Counted from the first letter of the stretch, positions 44,386-54,452 are shown. The stretch: DNA of 64,000 nucleotides from Owenweeksia sp963758205 (GCA_963758205.1 CAVWUM010000006.1:744001-808000); one strand, 5' to 3'. Numbers and translations are program-made. The notes: generated by a model not told the origin, from the letters alone.

Positions 44386-45900
44386 TTATAAACCTCCTGA
44401 CTTACTGTAATTATTATCGTTGAGATACACGTGGTATCGGCCAAAAATGCGATAAGGCTTAAAATTGTGTTCAACATCACAACCGAAAAGGTTGCGCGGT
44501 GCTTCAGAATCAAAGATTAAGAATTTTAATTTGCCATTATACATCAATGTGCATAATTCGTCATAATTGTAGATATCACGGGGATAGGCACAACATTCGG
44601 CAATATCAAACTGTGGTAACATTACCTTACCGGGAAACTTCAGGCTCACTTGCCTAACGTTGGAGTAAAAGTAGTGGGGCCCTAGCTCATCGGCCAAAAG
44701 CTCATTTATGTTTTGCAACTCAACCCTAGATGTGGACCACTTCTTAAAGTTTATGAAGGTGTAGGTTTTCACATGTACCACCACCACAAGTAGTATAGTG
44801 AGGCTGATAAACAAAATAGCACGGTGCATCCAAAGTGTGGAAATCTGCAGCCTTACTGATTTTAAGTAAAAAGCCCAAATCAGCAATGTGGCTATTAAAA
44901 AATCATGATAATAATTTGCTGTTGAGCCTTTTTTGGTGGCAGTAATTGTGGAAAACAGAAATAAGAAAATAGCAAAACCGAGCAGAAATTGCATCTTTTT
45001 ATCCTTATACCTATCTTCTTTTATTATCCTTATAAAAATATAAACCGTCCCAAAAATATAGGCTCCATACATGTTTACGAATGCCAGTAAGGTATGATCT
45101 ACAAAACTTCGTAAGCCGAAGCCATTATCAACCCCTTTTACTATGTTATCAATTATATAGGTGGCCTCATAACCGGCTGAGGCATATATTATTGAAAAAG
45201 CAAAAGCTGCGACTAAAAACCCGAAAGCAGCTGATAGAAGCCCTTTAAAATTCCTGTTGTACAGGAAGAAAAGTCCGCCAATGCCAACTAGAAAAATACC
45301 ACTCTGCTTTGCCGCAATGGCCATAAATGCCAGCAAACCCATTATAATTGCCTTTAAAATTGAAGGTTTATCAATGTATTTGAGTGTAACCGATAGGAAT
45401 AGCAGATAGAAAAGAGCTACAAAAACATCTGGACGAGTAAGATAATACCAGGGTACAGGAAATGAAATGACACCCAGGCAAAGTACCAAAGCCAATTTGG
45501 ATTCAATCTGCACCTGGCGTTTTACAATTCTGAACAATAGCAAAGCAACAATAAAGCAGGTGGTTATTGATAGTAGCCTTCCCACCGTTCGTATATGAAA
45601 ATCAGCTTCGGGCTCAATACCAGCTAAAGACATTACAAAATCAGACACCATATAGTACAGCGGGGCATACTGTGTAATGGTAAAAGGTACTTCTTCAGGG
45701 TTTGCGTAAAGCAGGCTGTTCTCGGTTAAAATATTCTGTAATGTGAAGACCACATTACTTTCCACGCCTGAAATATCATAATCAAGACCAAGAAAGCCCA
45801 CCAACAACAGTAGGTTGCCACAAATGATAGCTGCAATTACAAGATTAATAGCCAGCGGATAATTAAGCTTATGCACCAGCCTAAGTAGCTTAGTTTGCAA
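44386..45900 (-). CDS. Polytopic GT-C-type membrane glycosyltransferase (PMT-like)
   Basis: 504 residues from TTG 45900; no in-frame ATG or GTG is available nearer, and a stop codon lies about eight codons upstream. About ten to twelve membrane helices are predicted. The first extracytoplasmic loop has acidic residues (DYDISGVESN) and FTITQYAPLYYM, a layout typical of PMT/ArnT-like GT-C enzymes that use polyprenyl-phosphate sugars. A ~110-residue soluble C-terminal domain follows. It is first in the operon with the GT2 and methyltransferase genes. The substrate cannot be told from the sequence. Confidence 0.8.
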   Translation of the reverse strand: MQTKLLRLVHKLNYPLAINLVIAAIICGNLLLLVGFLGLDYDISGVESNVVFTLQNILTENSLLYANPEEVPFTITQYAPLYYMVSDFVMSLAGIEPEADFHIRTVGRLLSITTCFIVALLLFRIVKRQVQIESKLALVLCLGVISFPVPWYYLTRPDVFVALFYLLFLSVTLKYIDKPSILKAIIMGLLAFMAIAAKQSGIFLVGIGGLFFLYNRNFKGLLSAAFGFLVAAFAFSIIYASAGYEATYIIDNIVKGVDNGFGLRSFVDHTLLAFVNMYGAYIFGTVYIFIRIIKEDRYKDKKMQFLLGFAIFLFLFSTITATKKGSTANYYHDFLIATLLIWAFYLKSVRLQISTLWMHRAILFISLTILLVVVVHVKTYTFINFKKWSTSRVELQNINELLADELGPHYFYSNVRQVSLKFPGKVMLPQFDIAECCAYPRDIYNYDELCTLMYNGKLKFLIFDSEAPRNLFGCDVEHNFKPYRIFGRYHVYLNDNNYSKSGGL

Positions 45901-46108
45901 TAGATTGTTGTTTAGTATTGCCCTTTAACATTGCCAAATATCCAATCTTTTGAGATAACAGCGCTTTTACCAAATAAAATTAGCCTTTCTAAGTCCATCG
46001 AAATAAGCTGTTCCCAGCCGCGCAAACTTTTGATTTTGGGCTATAGAAAGCTGTTATCAACCCATGGCGGTAAGGCTTGCTCATTAGCTAAAAACCTTTG
46101 TAAACCAT

Positions 46109-46116
46109 TACTTTTG
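46109..46116 (+). promoter_or_regulatory. -7 promoter box of uvrA
   Basis: TACTTTTG, an exact TAnnTTTG element, 26 bases upstream of the uvrA ATG. No well-spaced TTTG at -33, and no LexA-like box was recognised. Confidence 0.5.
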
Positions 46117-46141
46117 CCAGTTCAAAATTCACTTGTAAACG

Positions 46142-49000
46142 ATGACTCAAAAGCACCCGGAAACTGAGCTGGAACAGATTGAAGTATATGGAGCGCGGGT
46201 TCATAATCTTAAGGATATTGATGTTACCATTCCACGAAATAAGCTGGTGGTAATTACCGGCCTAAGTGGAAGTGGTAAATCATCTTTGGCTTTTGATACT
46301 ATTTATGCAGAGGGGCAAAGGCGCTATATAGAAACCTTTTCGGCTTACGCCAGGCAATTTTTGGGCAACCTAGAGCGCCCTGATGTGGATAAGATAAATG
46401 GCCTGAGCCCCGTAATAGCCATTGAGCAAAAAACCACCAGTAAAAACCCTCGGTTCACCGTGGGCACCGTTACCGAGATATATGACTTTTTAAGACTGCT
46501 TTTTGCCCGTGGCTCTGTAGCCTACTCTTACAACACTGGCGAAAAAATGGTAAGCTATACCGATGAGCATATACTTGAGCTCATTTTAAATGAATTTAAT
46601 GGGCAGCGCATAAACATACTTGCCCCTCTGGTAAGATCCCGCAAAGGGCACTACCGCGAACTTTTTGATAGTATTGCCAAGCAGGGTTTTGTAAAAGTGC
46701 GGGTTGATGGTGAAATAACGGATATTACAAAAGGGATGCGCCTTGACCGCTATAAAACCCATGATATTGAAGTTGTGGTGGACAGGCTGGCCATTAATAC
46801 CGATAGCGAAAAAAGACTTCGTGAATCCATTGCTACGGCTATGCATCATGGTGCGGGTGTAATGTTGGTAGTTAATCAGGATGGTGAAAATCCAAAGTTC
46901 TTCAGCCGGCACCTGATGTGCCCAACAACCGGTATTTCCTATTCTAACCCGGAGCCTAATACGTTTTCGTTTAACTCACCCAAAGGGGCCTGCCCTACGT
47001 GCAATGGCCTTGGAGAGGTCTCTAAAATAGATATTGAAAAGATTATTCCCGATTCGGGAAAGAGTATAAAAAAGGGTGGTTTTGTTCCATTAGGCGAGTA
47101 CAAACGCACCTGGATTTTTAACCAGCTTGAGATAATTGGAGACAAATATGGCTTTGATATCAACACGCCAATAAGGGATATCCCAAAAGAGGGAATGGAT
47201 ATCATCCTATATGGATCAGATGAGGCATTTGAAGTAGAGAACAAAAACCTTGGTATTACCCGAAAGTACAGTATAAACTTTGAGGGTATCATCAGTTTTA
47301 TTGAAAACCAAAGTGAAGAGACCAAAAGTAAATCTATAAAACGGTGGGCCGAGAGCTTTATGAATAAAGTCGAATGCCCGGATTGTAAAGGAGACCGACT
47401 GAAAATAGAATCTCGTCACTTTAAAGTAGGTGATAAAAATATCGCAGAGTTGGCTACCATGAGCCTTGAGCAATTATCCGTGTGGTTTTCTTCTGTAGAA
47501 GATCAGTTGGATCCCAATCAAAAACAAATTGCACTTGAGATTTTAAAGGAGTTGAGGGTGCGTTGTTCCTTTCTTTTAGATGTAGGACTGGACTATTTGA
47601 GCCTAAATCGCCCCGCAAAAAGCCTTTCAGGTGGTGAAGCTCAGCGCATAAGGCTGGCTACGCAAATTGGATCCCAGCTTGTAAATGTGCTTTACATTTT
47701 AGATGAACCCAGTATCGGGCTACATCAAAGGGATAATCACAAATTAATAGATTCGCTAAAAGAACTGCAGCAAATTGGTAATTCGGTGATAGTAGTTGAG
47801 CATGACCGGGATATGATAGAGCACGCGGATTACATTCTGGACCTTGGCCCTTTTGCAGGAAGGCGCGGTGGCGATATAGTAGGAAGTGGTACGCTTAGCG
47901 ATATCTTAAAAAGTGAGAGCCTTACAGCGCAATATCTTACGGGCAAAAAACAGATTGCTATGCCTGAAAAACGCAGAGCAGGCAATAAAAAAGAAATTGT
48001 ACTAAAGGGTGCCAAAGGACATAACCTTAAGAATGTATCGGTTAAAATTCCTTTGGGTAAATTGGTTGTAGTTACTGGTGTATCAGGTAGTGGTAAATCC
48101 ACTTTAATTAACGAAACTCTTTACCCTGCGCTGAGCCAGCATTTTTACAACTCAGTAAAAACACCATTAGAGCATAAGAGCATCACCGGACTCCAACATA
48201 TTGATAAGGTTATTGATATTGATCAATCGCCAATTGGCCGAACACCCAGATCTAACCCTGCTACATATACCGGGGTACTTTCGCATATAAGGGATTTATT
48301 TGCCAACCTCCCTGAATCTAAAATAAGGGCTTATAAACCAGGCAGGTTTAGCTTTAATGTAAAAGGAGGGCGCTGCGAAACCTGCGAAGGTGCGGGTATC
48401 AGAGTAATTGAAATGAACTTTTTACCGGATGTGTATGTGCCCTGCGAAACCTGCCAGGGAAAACGGTTTAATCGTGAAACGCTTGAGGTGCGCTACAAGG
48501 GCAAGTCTATTGCCGATGTGTTGGATATGAGCGTGAATAATGCTGTAGAGTTCTTTAGCAGTATTCCCAAAATCTTTAACAAACTAAAAACCTTAAGGGA
48601 TGTGGGTCTAGGATATATTAACCTTGGTCAACAATCTACTACCCTTTCTGGTGGTGAGGCTCAACGCGTAAAACTGGCCACGGAATTAAGCAAAAGAGAT
48701 ACGGGCCAGACGATGTACATTTTAGATGAGCCTACCACTGGCCTTCATTTTGAAGATGTAAGAGTTTTAATGGATGTGATTGAAAAGCTTGTAAATAAGG
48801 GTAATACGGTGCTGATAATTGAGCACAATATGGATGTAATTAAGCTGGCAGATCATATAATAGATATAGGACCAGAAGGTGGTGCAGCGGGTGGAAAAGT
48901 TGTTTTTGAAGGTACCCCCGAAGAAATGATTAAAGAGAAAAAAAGCTACACAGGTAAGTTTTTAAAGATGGAGCTTGAAAAAGGCTACCACACTGTTTAG
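46142..49000 (+). CDS. uvrA: Excinuclease ABC subunit UvrA
   Basis: 952 residues, full length. The damage-recognition ATPase of nucleotide excision repair. The first ATPase has Walker A GLSGSGKSS (40-48) and the ABC signature LSGGEAQRIRLA; the second has GVSGSGKST and LSGGEAQRVKLA with ILDEPTTGLH. In the first zinc module the opening pair is C260-P-T-T rather than CxxC, while the second pair (CPTCNG) is intact. The C-terminal zinc finger CETCEG...CETCQG is complete. The degenerate first pair is, to my knowledge, usual in Bacteroidetes UvrA. It is followed 43 bases later by the LOG-family gene. Confidence 0.98.
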   Translation: MTQKHPETELEQIEVYGARVHNLKDIDVTIPRNKLVVITGLSGSGKSSLAFDTIYAEGQRRYIETFSAYARQFLGNLERPDVDKINGLSPVIAIEQKTTSKNPRFTVGTVTEIYDFLRLLFARGSVAYSYNTGEKMVSYTDEHILELILNEFNGQRINILAPLVRSRKGHYRELFDSIAKQGFVKVRVDGEITDITKGMRLDRYKTHDIEVVVDRLAINTDSEKRLRESIATAMHHGAGVMLVVNQDGENPKFFSRHLMCPTTGISYSNPEPNTFSFNSPKGACPTCNGLGEVSKIDIEKIIPDSGKSIKKGGFVPLGEYKRTWIFNQLEIIGDKYGFDINTPIRDIPKEGMDIILYGSDEAFEVENKNLGITRKYSINFEGIISFIENQSEETKSKSIKRWAESFMNKVECPDCKGDRLKIESRHFKVGDKNIAELATMSLEQLSVWFSSVEDQLDPNQKQIALEILKELRVRCSFLLDVGLDYLSLNRPAKSLSGGEAQRIRLATQIGSQLVNVLYILDEPSIGLHQRDNHKLIDSLKELQQIGNSVIVVEHDRDMIEHADYILDLGPFAGRRGGDIVGSGTLSDILKSESLTAQYLTGKKQIAMPEKRRAGNKKEIVLKGAKGHNLKNVSVKIPLGKLVVVTGVSGSGKSTLINETLYPALSQHFYNSVKTPLEHKSITGLQHIDKVIDIDQSPIGRTPRSNPATYTGVLSHIRDLFANLPESKIRAYKPGRFSFNVKGGRCETCEGAGIRVIEMNFLPDVYVPCETCQGKRFNRETLEVRYKGKSIADVLDMSVNNAVEFFSSIPKIFNKLKTLRDVGLGYINLGQQSTTLSGGEAQRVKLATELSKRDTGQTMYILDEPTTGLHFEDVRVLMDVIEKLVNKGNTVLIIEHNMDVIKLADHIIDIGPEGGAAGGKVVFEGTPEEMIKEKKSYTGKFLKMELEKGYHTV

Positions 49001-49043
49001 CCAGTATAGCCTCTATTAATTTTCGAAAAACTACATTTATCGA

Positions 49044-49769
49044 ATGAGTGAAAAACATGAACCTAAAAAAGAGCCATCTATAAGAGAACCGCTCGATTCA
49101 AAAAACTGGAGTGAAATCAAGTCTAACGACAGTTGGGCGATCTTCAAAATAATGTCGGAATTTGTTAATGGATACGAAAAGCTGGCCAAAATTGGCCCAT
49201 GCGTATCCATATTTGGTTCAGCCCGCACCAAGCCTAATCACCCCAAATATCAACTTGCACAGGAAATTGCCTTTAAACTAACCCAAAAGGGCTATGGTGT
49301 AATTACTGGCGGTGGCCCTGGCATGATGGAAGCTGGTAATAAGGGTGCTCAGAGAGGTGGTGGTACTTCCGTGGGATTGAACATTGAACTACCAATGGAG
49401 CAGGAGCCAAATCCTTACATAGATCAGGATAAAAACCTGAATTTCGATTACTTCTTTGTTCGCAAGGTTATGTTTGTAAAATACTCACAAGGCTTTATTG
49501 TGATGCCCGGAGGGTTTGGTACTCTAGATGAACTTTTTGAAGCCATTACGCTAATTCAGACTTTTAAAATCAGTCGTTTTCCAATCGTACTTGTTGATTC
49601 CAATTTTTGGAATGGTTTAATTGATTGGATTAAAGAAGTCCTATTAAACCGTGAAAACAATGTCAGCGCGGATGATCTGAAACTTTTTAGTATTGTAGAT
49701 TCTGCTGACGAGGCAGTAGCTGTAATTGAAGACTTTTATAAGCGCTATATGCTTAAACCGAACTTCTAG
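49044..49769 (+). CDS. LOG-family (TIGR00730) Rossmann-fold protein
   Basis: 241 residues. Related to LONELY GUY cytokinin-activating nucleotide phosphoribohydrolases, which release a base from a nucleoside 5'-monophosphate. The phosphate-binding TGGGPGMMEAGNKGA and the signature PGGFGTLDE (155-163) with R140-K141 before it are present. A ~50-residue N-terminal extension distinguishes the longer bacterial subgroup. Its physiological substrate in bacteria is uncertain; nucleotide salvage or clean-up is plausible. It is probably cotranscribed with uvrA, and a strong terminator follows. Confidence 0.93.
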   Translation: MSEKHEPKKEPSIREPLDSKNWSEIKSNDSWAIFKIMSEFVNGYEKLAKIGPCVSIFGSARTKPNHPKYQLAQEIAFKLTQKGYGVITGGGPGMMEAGNKGAQRGGGTSVGLNIELPMEQEPNPYIDQDKNLNFDYFFVRKVMFVKYSQGFIVMPGGFGTLDELFEAITLIQTFKISRFPIVLVDSNFWNGLIDWIKEVLLNRENNVSADDLKLFSIVDSADEAVAVIEDFYKRYMLKPNF

Positions 49770-49794
49770 TTGTCATTTTAAGATTTTTTTTTTC

Positions 49795-49813
49795 GGAGGC
49801 TTTATAAGCCTCC
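49795..49813 (+). terminator. Terminator of the uvrA/LOG transcript
   Basis: An 8-bp stem, GGAGGCTT-tat-AAGCCTCC, followed by eight T. Confidence 0.93.
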
Positions 49814-49843
49814 TTTTTTTTGATATTCCTCCATAAACAAAAA

Positions 49844-49866
49844 AAGCCCCCGCAATGCGAGGGCTT
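49844..49866 (-). terminator. Terminator of the left lipoprotein gene
   Basis: A 10-bp stem with one G-U pair (49844-49853 and 49857-49866) and a 3-base loop, with a T run on the minus strand after it. Confidence 0.9.
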
Positions 49867-49894
49867 AAATATTCTTGGTATTTGAGTTATCCGC

Positions 49895-51997
49895 TTATGG
49901 ATAAGTCTGTCCGGCAGCAGGGAAGTTGTACCAGGTAGTGTTTACAACACCTCCTGACATTGCCCAGGCACCAAACTGTGGATAAGCAGTTAGGATATCC
50001 ACTCTTTCTTTTGGCCATGCAAATGTTCCGGTTGGGATATCAAGTCCCCATGGAAGGTTAGATGGAGCCATGGTCTTAAAGTATCTGCCAACTCCTGGGT
50101 TAGAGTCATCATCTACTGTACCGTAACGGCTGTCATCATGCAGGCTCGATTCCATCATATCGGCAAGGTGCACTTCTCTGGTCTGATCTGCATTAGACAC
50201 AATAAAAGTGTTGTATGGTGGAAGACCCAATTGCCATGGTGATACACCTGTTGCTCCTGGAGTGTTTACCGGGCTGTGTACAAAAGTGATCACGATGTTT
50301 TCAGTCTTCTCATTACCCTCACCACCACCAGGAATGGTGTTAAAGAATGCTCCGGCATTGATATCATTTACGATGATGTCTTTGGTGGCATCCCAGTTGT
50401 AAACCAACGCTTCGTTAGGATCACCTGAAGCTGTGGTTCCGTTTCCATCCTTAGCAAAAGTTCCTGTTGAAGTTCTTCCGGTAATGCTGGCGATATCTGA
50501 TCTGTCAACATCTTCGAATAGGGTTCCAAAACCGTTGTTAAATCCGGCACCTGCAGCCTTGATAGTGTAGTTAGCTCTTACTTCGTGGATCAACCCATCA
50601 GCGTTGATAGCGTGAGTAATATCATAACCGTTTACAAGGTCATTGAAGTCATAGTCTCCTTTTGCTGGCCATAAATCTTCAAATACAAGGGTACCTTGCC
50701 AGTTGATCAAACAAGCCACTTCAATATTGTTTGGCTCATCATCAAACTGATCGATAATTCCATCACCATCAGTATCTGCTATACCTGGGTTTGGAAGCGT
50801 AGCAGGTGGTGCACAGCTTGGGTAAAGGTCTCCTGTAGCATAGAAAACACAATCGTTAAAGTCAAAGTCTCCGTTTGGATAAGCGATATCCTCGAAAGAG
50901 AAAATCTGGATTTCTTCACCGTTCAGGTTATCTGTCAATGAAATCATGTGACGGTTAAAGGTTGCACTAGGACATCCCGGATCATTGATTCCCATGTCAA
51001 CATTGAAATCATCCTCTCCATAGTAAATCTTGGTAGAACTTCCACCGGCATGACCGAATACATCGTTTCCGGCTGTACCATCCCAGGCGTTGCCTAAAAG
51101 TACCCACTCGATAGTGGTATTCTTAGGGAAGGTTCCGATTTTAACACGGTCTCCGGCCTGCATATTGGTAGCTCCTTCTGAGGCATTTGGGAAAATGATA
51201 AATACAGAGTCAATAGCTGCTGCATTGGCAGGAGGATTTCCGGCTGGATAGTAGTAATAGGCCAAAGCATTTTTAAATCCGGCACCTTCTGCAAGGAAGG
51301 TTACATATACTTCAGCATCATCCTTGGATGTAGTTACCTGATTACAGAAAAGATCTTCCAAAAAGTTCTTACGAACCGGGTCACATGGAAGGTGGTTCTT
51401 TTCTGGAAGGGTAAGATCAAGGTTATCAAGATAAGCCTGAGATACCGGTACACTGCTCATACCTGCTGGTACACCGCTGGCATTATATGGGCCCAGGTGA
51501 TACGTGTTAGGGTAACCTACTGGTGTGGCCGGGGTAGTACCGGCTGTTGAGTTCTTATCAAACTTGCGGGCCTGTGGTACACCTGAAAAATGGGCTTTGA
51601 TTTTTCCGTTTACAACCGGTACAGTCATACGGTTACCGCCAACGCCCATGGTGTTAACTACTACCACCACTTCTTTCATACCTGATAATACCTTTACAGG
51701 AGCGTTTAACTGACCCTGATCATTGGTAAAACCTGAATAAATAACTTTTCCTCCAAAGTAAGGATCTACATCGTAGATATCTACTCTTACTTTTGACTTG
51801 GCCTTACCTTCTGAACCAATAATGCTGATGTCAGACATTACCGCTTTACTTGAAGACCAGTCAAATCCTGAGGGAACTTTTAAATCCTCGATGCTCGACA
51901 CACTACCAAAGGTAGCCTCTGTCGAGGTCGATTTATCCTTGTTACAGGATACGATGGCCATACTCAAGGCCAATACACTGATTATTCCTTTTTTCAT
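49895..51997 (-). CDS. LruC-domain lipoprotein, left copy of the tandem pair
   Basis: 700 residues. A lipoprotein signal (MKKGIISVLALSMAIVSC) puts the acylated Cys at 18, followed by NKDKST. A CARDB/CNA-like beta domain (about 50-135) comes next, then a DUF4114-like region carrying GDFDFNDCVFY (about 370-385). The calcium-type loop DTDGDGIIDQFDD is at about 405-422. A C-terminal LruC/DUF4842-type domain opens with GDYDFNDLVNGY and runs to the end. The name comes from a Leptospira outer-membrane lipoprotein; the biochemical role is not established. The right-hand copy differs at two residues only (N/S in GI(N/S)DPG and A/S in DI(A/S)YPN). Probably anchored in the outer membrane and calcium-stabilised (inference). 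Confidence 0.9.
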   Translation of the reverse strand: MKKGIISVLALSMAIVSCNKDKSTSTEATFGSVSSIEDLKVPSGFDWSSSKAVMSDISIIGSEGKAKSKVRVDIYDVDPYFGGKVIYSGFTNDQGQLNAPVKVLSGMKEVVVVVNTMGVGGNRMTVPVVNGKIKAHFSGVPQARKFDKNSTAGTTPATPVGYPNTYHLGPYNASGVPAGMSSVPVSQAYLDNLDLTLPEKNHLPCDPVRKNFLEDLFCNQVTTSKDDAEVYVTFLAEGAGFKNALAYYYYPAGNPPANAAAIDSVFIIFPNASEGATNMQAGDRVKIGTFPKNTTIEWVLLGNAWDGTAGNDVFGHAGGSSTKIYYGEDDFNVDMGINDPGCPSATFNRHMISLTDNLNGEEIQIFSFEDIAYPNGDFDFNDCVFYATGDLYPSCAPPATLPNPGIADTDGDGIIDQFDDEPNNIEVACLINWQGTLVFEDLWPAKGDYDFNDLVNGYDITHAINADGLIHEVRANYTIKAAGAGFNNGFGTLFEDVDRSDIASITGRTSTGTFAKDGNGTTASGDPNEALVYNWDATKDIIVNDINAGAFFNTIPGGGEGNEKTENIVITFVHSPVNTPGATGVSPWQLGLPPYNTFIVSNADQTREVHLADMMESSLHDDSRYGTVDDDSNPGVGRYFKTMAPSNLPWGLDIPTGTFAWPKERVDILTAYPQFGAWAMSGGVVNTTWYNFPAAGQTYP

Positions 51998-52031
51998 TTT
52001 CGTTTCTTTTAAACGTTAGTCAATGGGTTAA

Positions 52032-52065
52032 CAACTATATTTTACTCATGGCCTTTGTGGCCAAA
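52032..52065 (-). promoter_or_regulatory. Promoter region and palindrome of the left lipoprotein gene
   Basis: On the minus strand TTTGG (-33-like, 52061-52065) and TATAGTTG (-7-like, 52032-52039) are 21 bases apart. Between them lies the inverted repeat TGGCC-tttgt-GGCCA at 52049-52063. The -7 box deviates from TAnnTTTG at one position. Confidence 0.4.
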
Positions 52066-52172
52066 TCCTCCTTCGCAAGACTCTTGCCAGCATTATTTTC
52101 TAATCCAACTGCACTGATAATCAGAATATTTAACGCAATACTGTTGATTTTACGATATTCCCATTTGGGGAA

Positions 52173-52278
52173 TTTTTACCAAAATAATTTTAAAATGAAG
52201 ACAAACATCTGCAAGGCATCATAAGGTCTGTTAGAAATAAAAATGGCCTCCAAATCATATACTCACCTTAACATCAGT
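52173..52278. other. Unique spacer between the two duplicated units
   Basis: 106 AT-rich bases not shared by the duplication; no ORF or hairpin of note. With the flanking promoter and terminator it makes up the 352-base gap between the two lipoprotein genes. Confidence 0.6.
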
Positions 52279-52298
52279 TATTCTTCCATAAACAAAAA

Positions 52299-52321
52299 AA
52301 GCCCCCGCAATGCGAGGGCTT
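52299..52321 (-). terminator. Terminator of the right lipoprotein gene
   Basis: Same hairpin as at 49844-49866, with the T run on the minus strand. Confidence 0.9.
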
Positions 52322-52349
52322 TAATATTCTTGGTATTTGAGTTATCCGC

Positions 52350-54452
52350 TTATGGATAAGTCTGTCCGGCAGCAGGGAAGTTGTACCAGGTAGTGTTTAC
52401 AACACCTCCTGACATTGCCCAGGCACCAAACTGTGGATAAGCAGTTAGGATATCCACTCTTTCTTTTGGCCATGCAAATGTTCCGGTTGGGATATCAAGT
52501 CCCCATGGAAGGTTAGATGGAGCCATTGTCTTAAAGTATCTGCCAACTCCTGGGTTAGAGTCATCATCTACTGTACCGTAACGGCTGTCATCATGAAGGC
52601 TCGATTCCATCATATCAGCAAGGTGCACTTCTCTGGTCTGATCTGCATTAGACACAATAAAAGTGTTGTATGGTGGAAGACCCAATTGCCATGGTGATAC
52701 ACCTGTTGCTCCTGGAGTGTTTACCGGGCTGTGTACAAAAGTGATCACGATGTTTTCAGTCTTCTCATTACCCTCACCACCACCAGGTATGGTGTTAAAG
52801 AATGCTCCGGCATTGATATCATTTACGATGATGTCTTTGGTGGCATCCCAGTTGTAAACCAACGCTTCGTTAGGATCACCTGAAGCTGTGGTTCCGTTTC
52901 CATCCTTAGCAAAAGTTCCTGTTGAAGTTCTTCCGGTAATGCTGGCGATATCTGATCTGTCAACATCTTCGAATAGGGTTCCAAAACCGTTGTTAAATCC
53001 GGCACCTGCAGCCTTGATAGTGTAGTTAGCTCTTACTTCGTGGATCAACCCATCAGCGTTGATAGCGTGAGTAATATCATAACCGTTTACAAGGTCGTTG
53101 AAGTCATAGTCTCCTTTTGCTGGCCATAAATCTTCAAATACAAGGGTACCTTGCCAGTTGATCAAACAAGCTACTTCTATATTATTTGGCTCATCATCAA
53201 ACTGATCGATAATTCCATCACCATCAGTATCTGCTATACCTGGATTTGGAAGCGTAGCAGGTGGTGCACAGCTTGGGTAAAGGTCTCCTGTAGCATAGAA
53301 AACACAATCGTTAAAGTCAAAGTCTCCGTTTGGATAAGAGATATCCTCGAAAGAGAAAATCTGGATTTCTTCACCGTTCAGGTTATCTGTCAATGAAATC
53401 ATGTGACGGTTAAAGGTTGCACTAGGACATCCCGGGTCACTGATACCCATGTCAACATTGAAATCATCCTCTCCGTAGTAAATCTTGGTAGAACTTCCAC
53501 CGGCATGACCGAATACATCGTTTCCGGCTGTACCATCCCAGGCGTTGCCTAAAAGTACCCACTCGATAGTGGTATTCTTAGGGAAAGTTCCGATTTTAAC
53601 ACGGTCTCCGGCCTGCATATTGGTAGCTCCTTCTGAGGCATTTGGGAAAATGATAAATACAGAGTCAATAGCTGCTGCATTGGCAGGAGGATTTCCGGCT
53701 GGATAGTAGTAATAGGCCAAAGCATTTTTAAATCCGGCACCTTCTGCAAGGAAAGTTACATATACTTCAGCATCATCCTTGGATGTAGTTACCTGATTAC
53801 AGAAAAGATCTTCCAAAAAGTTCTTACGAACCGGGTCACATGGAAGGTGGTTCTTTTCAGGAAGGGTAAGATCAAGGTTATCAAGATAAGCCTGAGATAC
53901 CGGTACACTGCTCATACCTGCTGGTACACCGCTGGCATTATATGGGCCCAGGTGATACGTGTTAGGGTAACCTACTGGTGTGGCCGGGGTAGTACCGGCT
54001 GTTGAGTTCTTATCAAACTTGCGGGCCTGTGGTACACCTGAAAAATGGGCTTTGATTTTTCCGTTTACAACCGGTACAGTCATACGGTTACCGCCAACGC
54101 CCATGGTATTAACTACTACCACCACTTCTTTCATACCTGATAATACCTTTACAGGAGCGTTTAACTGACCCTGATCATTGGTAAAACCTGAATAAATAAC
54201 TTTTCCTCCAAAGTAAGGATCTACATCGTAGATATCTACTCTTACTTTTGACTTGGCCTTACCTTCTGAACCAATAATGCTGATGTCAGACATTACCGCT
54301 TTACTTGAAGACCAGTCAAATCCTGAGGGAACTTTTAAATCCTCGATGCTCGACACACTACCAAAGGTAGCCTCTGTCGAGGTCGATTTATCCTTGTTAC
54401 AGGATACGATGGCCATACTCAAGGCCAATACACTGATTATTCCTTTTTTCAT
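52350..54452 (-). CDS. LruC-domain lipoprotein, right copy of the tandem pair
   Basis: 700 residues with the same architecture as the left copy: lipobox Cys at 18, beta domain, DUF4114-like region, DTDGDGIIDQFDD calcium-type loop and LruC/DUF4842 C-terminal domain. Differences from the left copy are about 18 bases in 2103, and 16 of them are silent. Such an excess of silent changes means either selection on both proteins or recent gene conversion. It has its own complete promoter region and terminator, so both copies should be expressed. It is the upstream member in the transcription direction. Confidence 0.9.
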   Translation of the reverse strand: MKKGIISVLALSMAIVSCNKDKSTSTEATFGSVSSIEDLKVPSGFDWSSSKAVMSDISIIGSEGKAKSKVRVDIYDVDPYFGGKVIYSGFTNDQGQLNAPVKVLSGMKEVVVVVNTMGVGGNRMTVPVVNGKIKAHFSGVPQARKFDKNSTAGTTPATPVGYPNTYHLGPYNASGVPAGMSSVPVSQAYLDNLDLTLPEKNHLPCDPVRKNFLEDLFCNQVTTSKDDAEVYVTFLAEGAGFKNALAYYYYPAGNPPANAAAIDSVFIIFPNASEGATNMQAGDRVKIGTFPKNTTIEWVLLGNAWDGTAGNDVFGHAGGSSTKIYYGEDDFNVDMGISDPGCPSATFNRHMISLTDNLNGEEIQIFSFEDISYPNGDFDFNDCVFYATGDLYPSCAPPATLPNPGIADTDGDGIIDQFDDEPNNIEVACLINWQGTLVFEDLWPAKGDYDFNDLVNGYDITHAINADGLIHEVRANYTIKAAGAGFNNGFGTLFEDVDRSDIASITGRTSTGTFAKDGNGTTASGDPNEALVYNWDATKDIIVNDINAGAFFNTIPGGGEGNEKTENIVITFVHSPVNTPGATGVSPWQLGLPPYNTFIVSNADQTREVHLADMMESSLHDDSRYGTVDDDSNPGVGRYFKTMAPSNLPWGLDIPTGTFAWPKERVDILTAYPQFGAWAMSGGVVNTTWYNFPAAGQTYP

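Larger units (their letters stand above)
49824..52172 (-). repeat. Tandem duplication, left unit
   Basis: 2349 bases that match 52279-54627 at a constant offset of 2455. The unit covers the terminator, the LruC lipoprotein gene and ~175 bases of upstream DNA. About 18 base differences were counted in the coding part and none in the upstream part. Confidence 0.95.
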
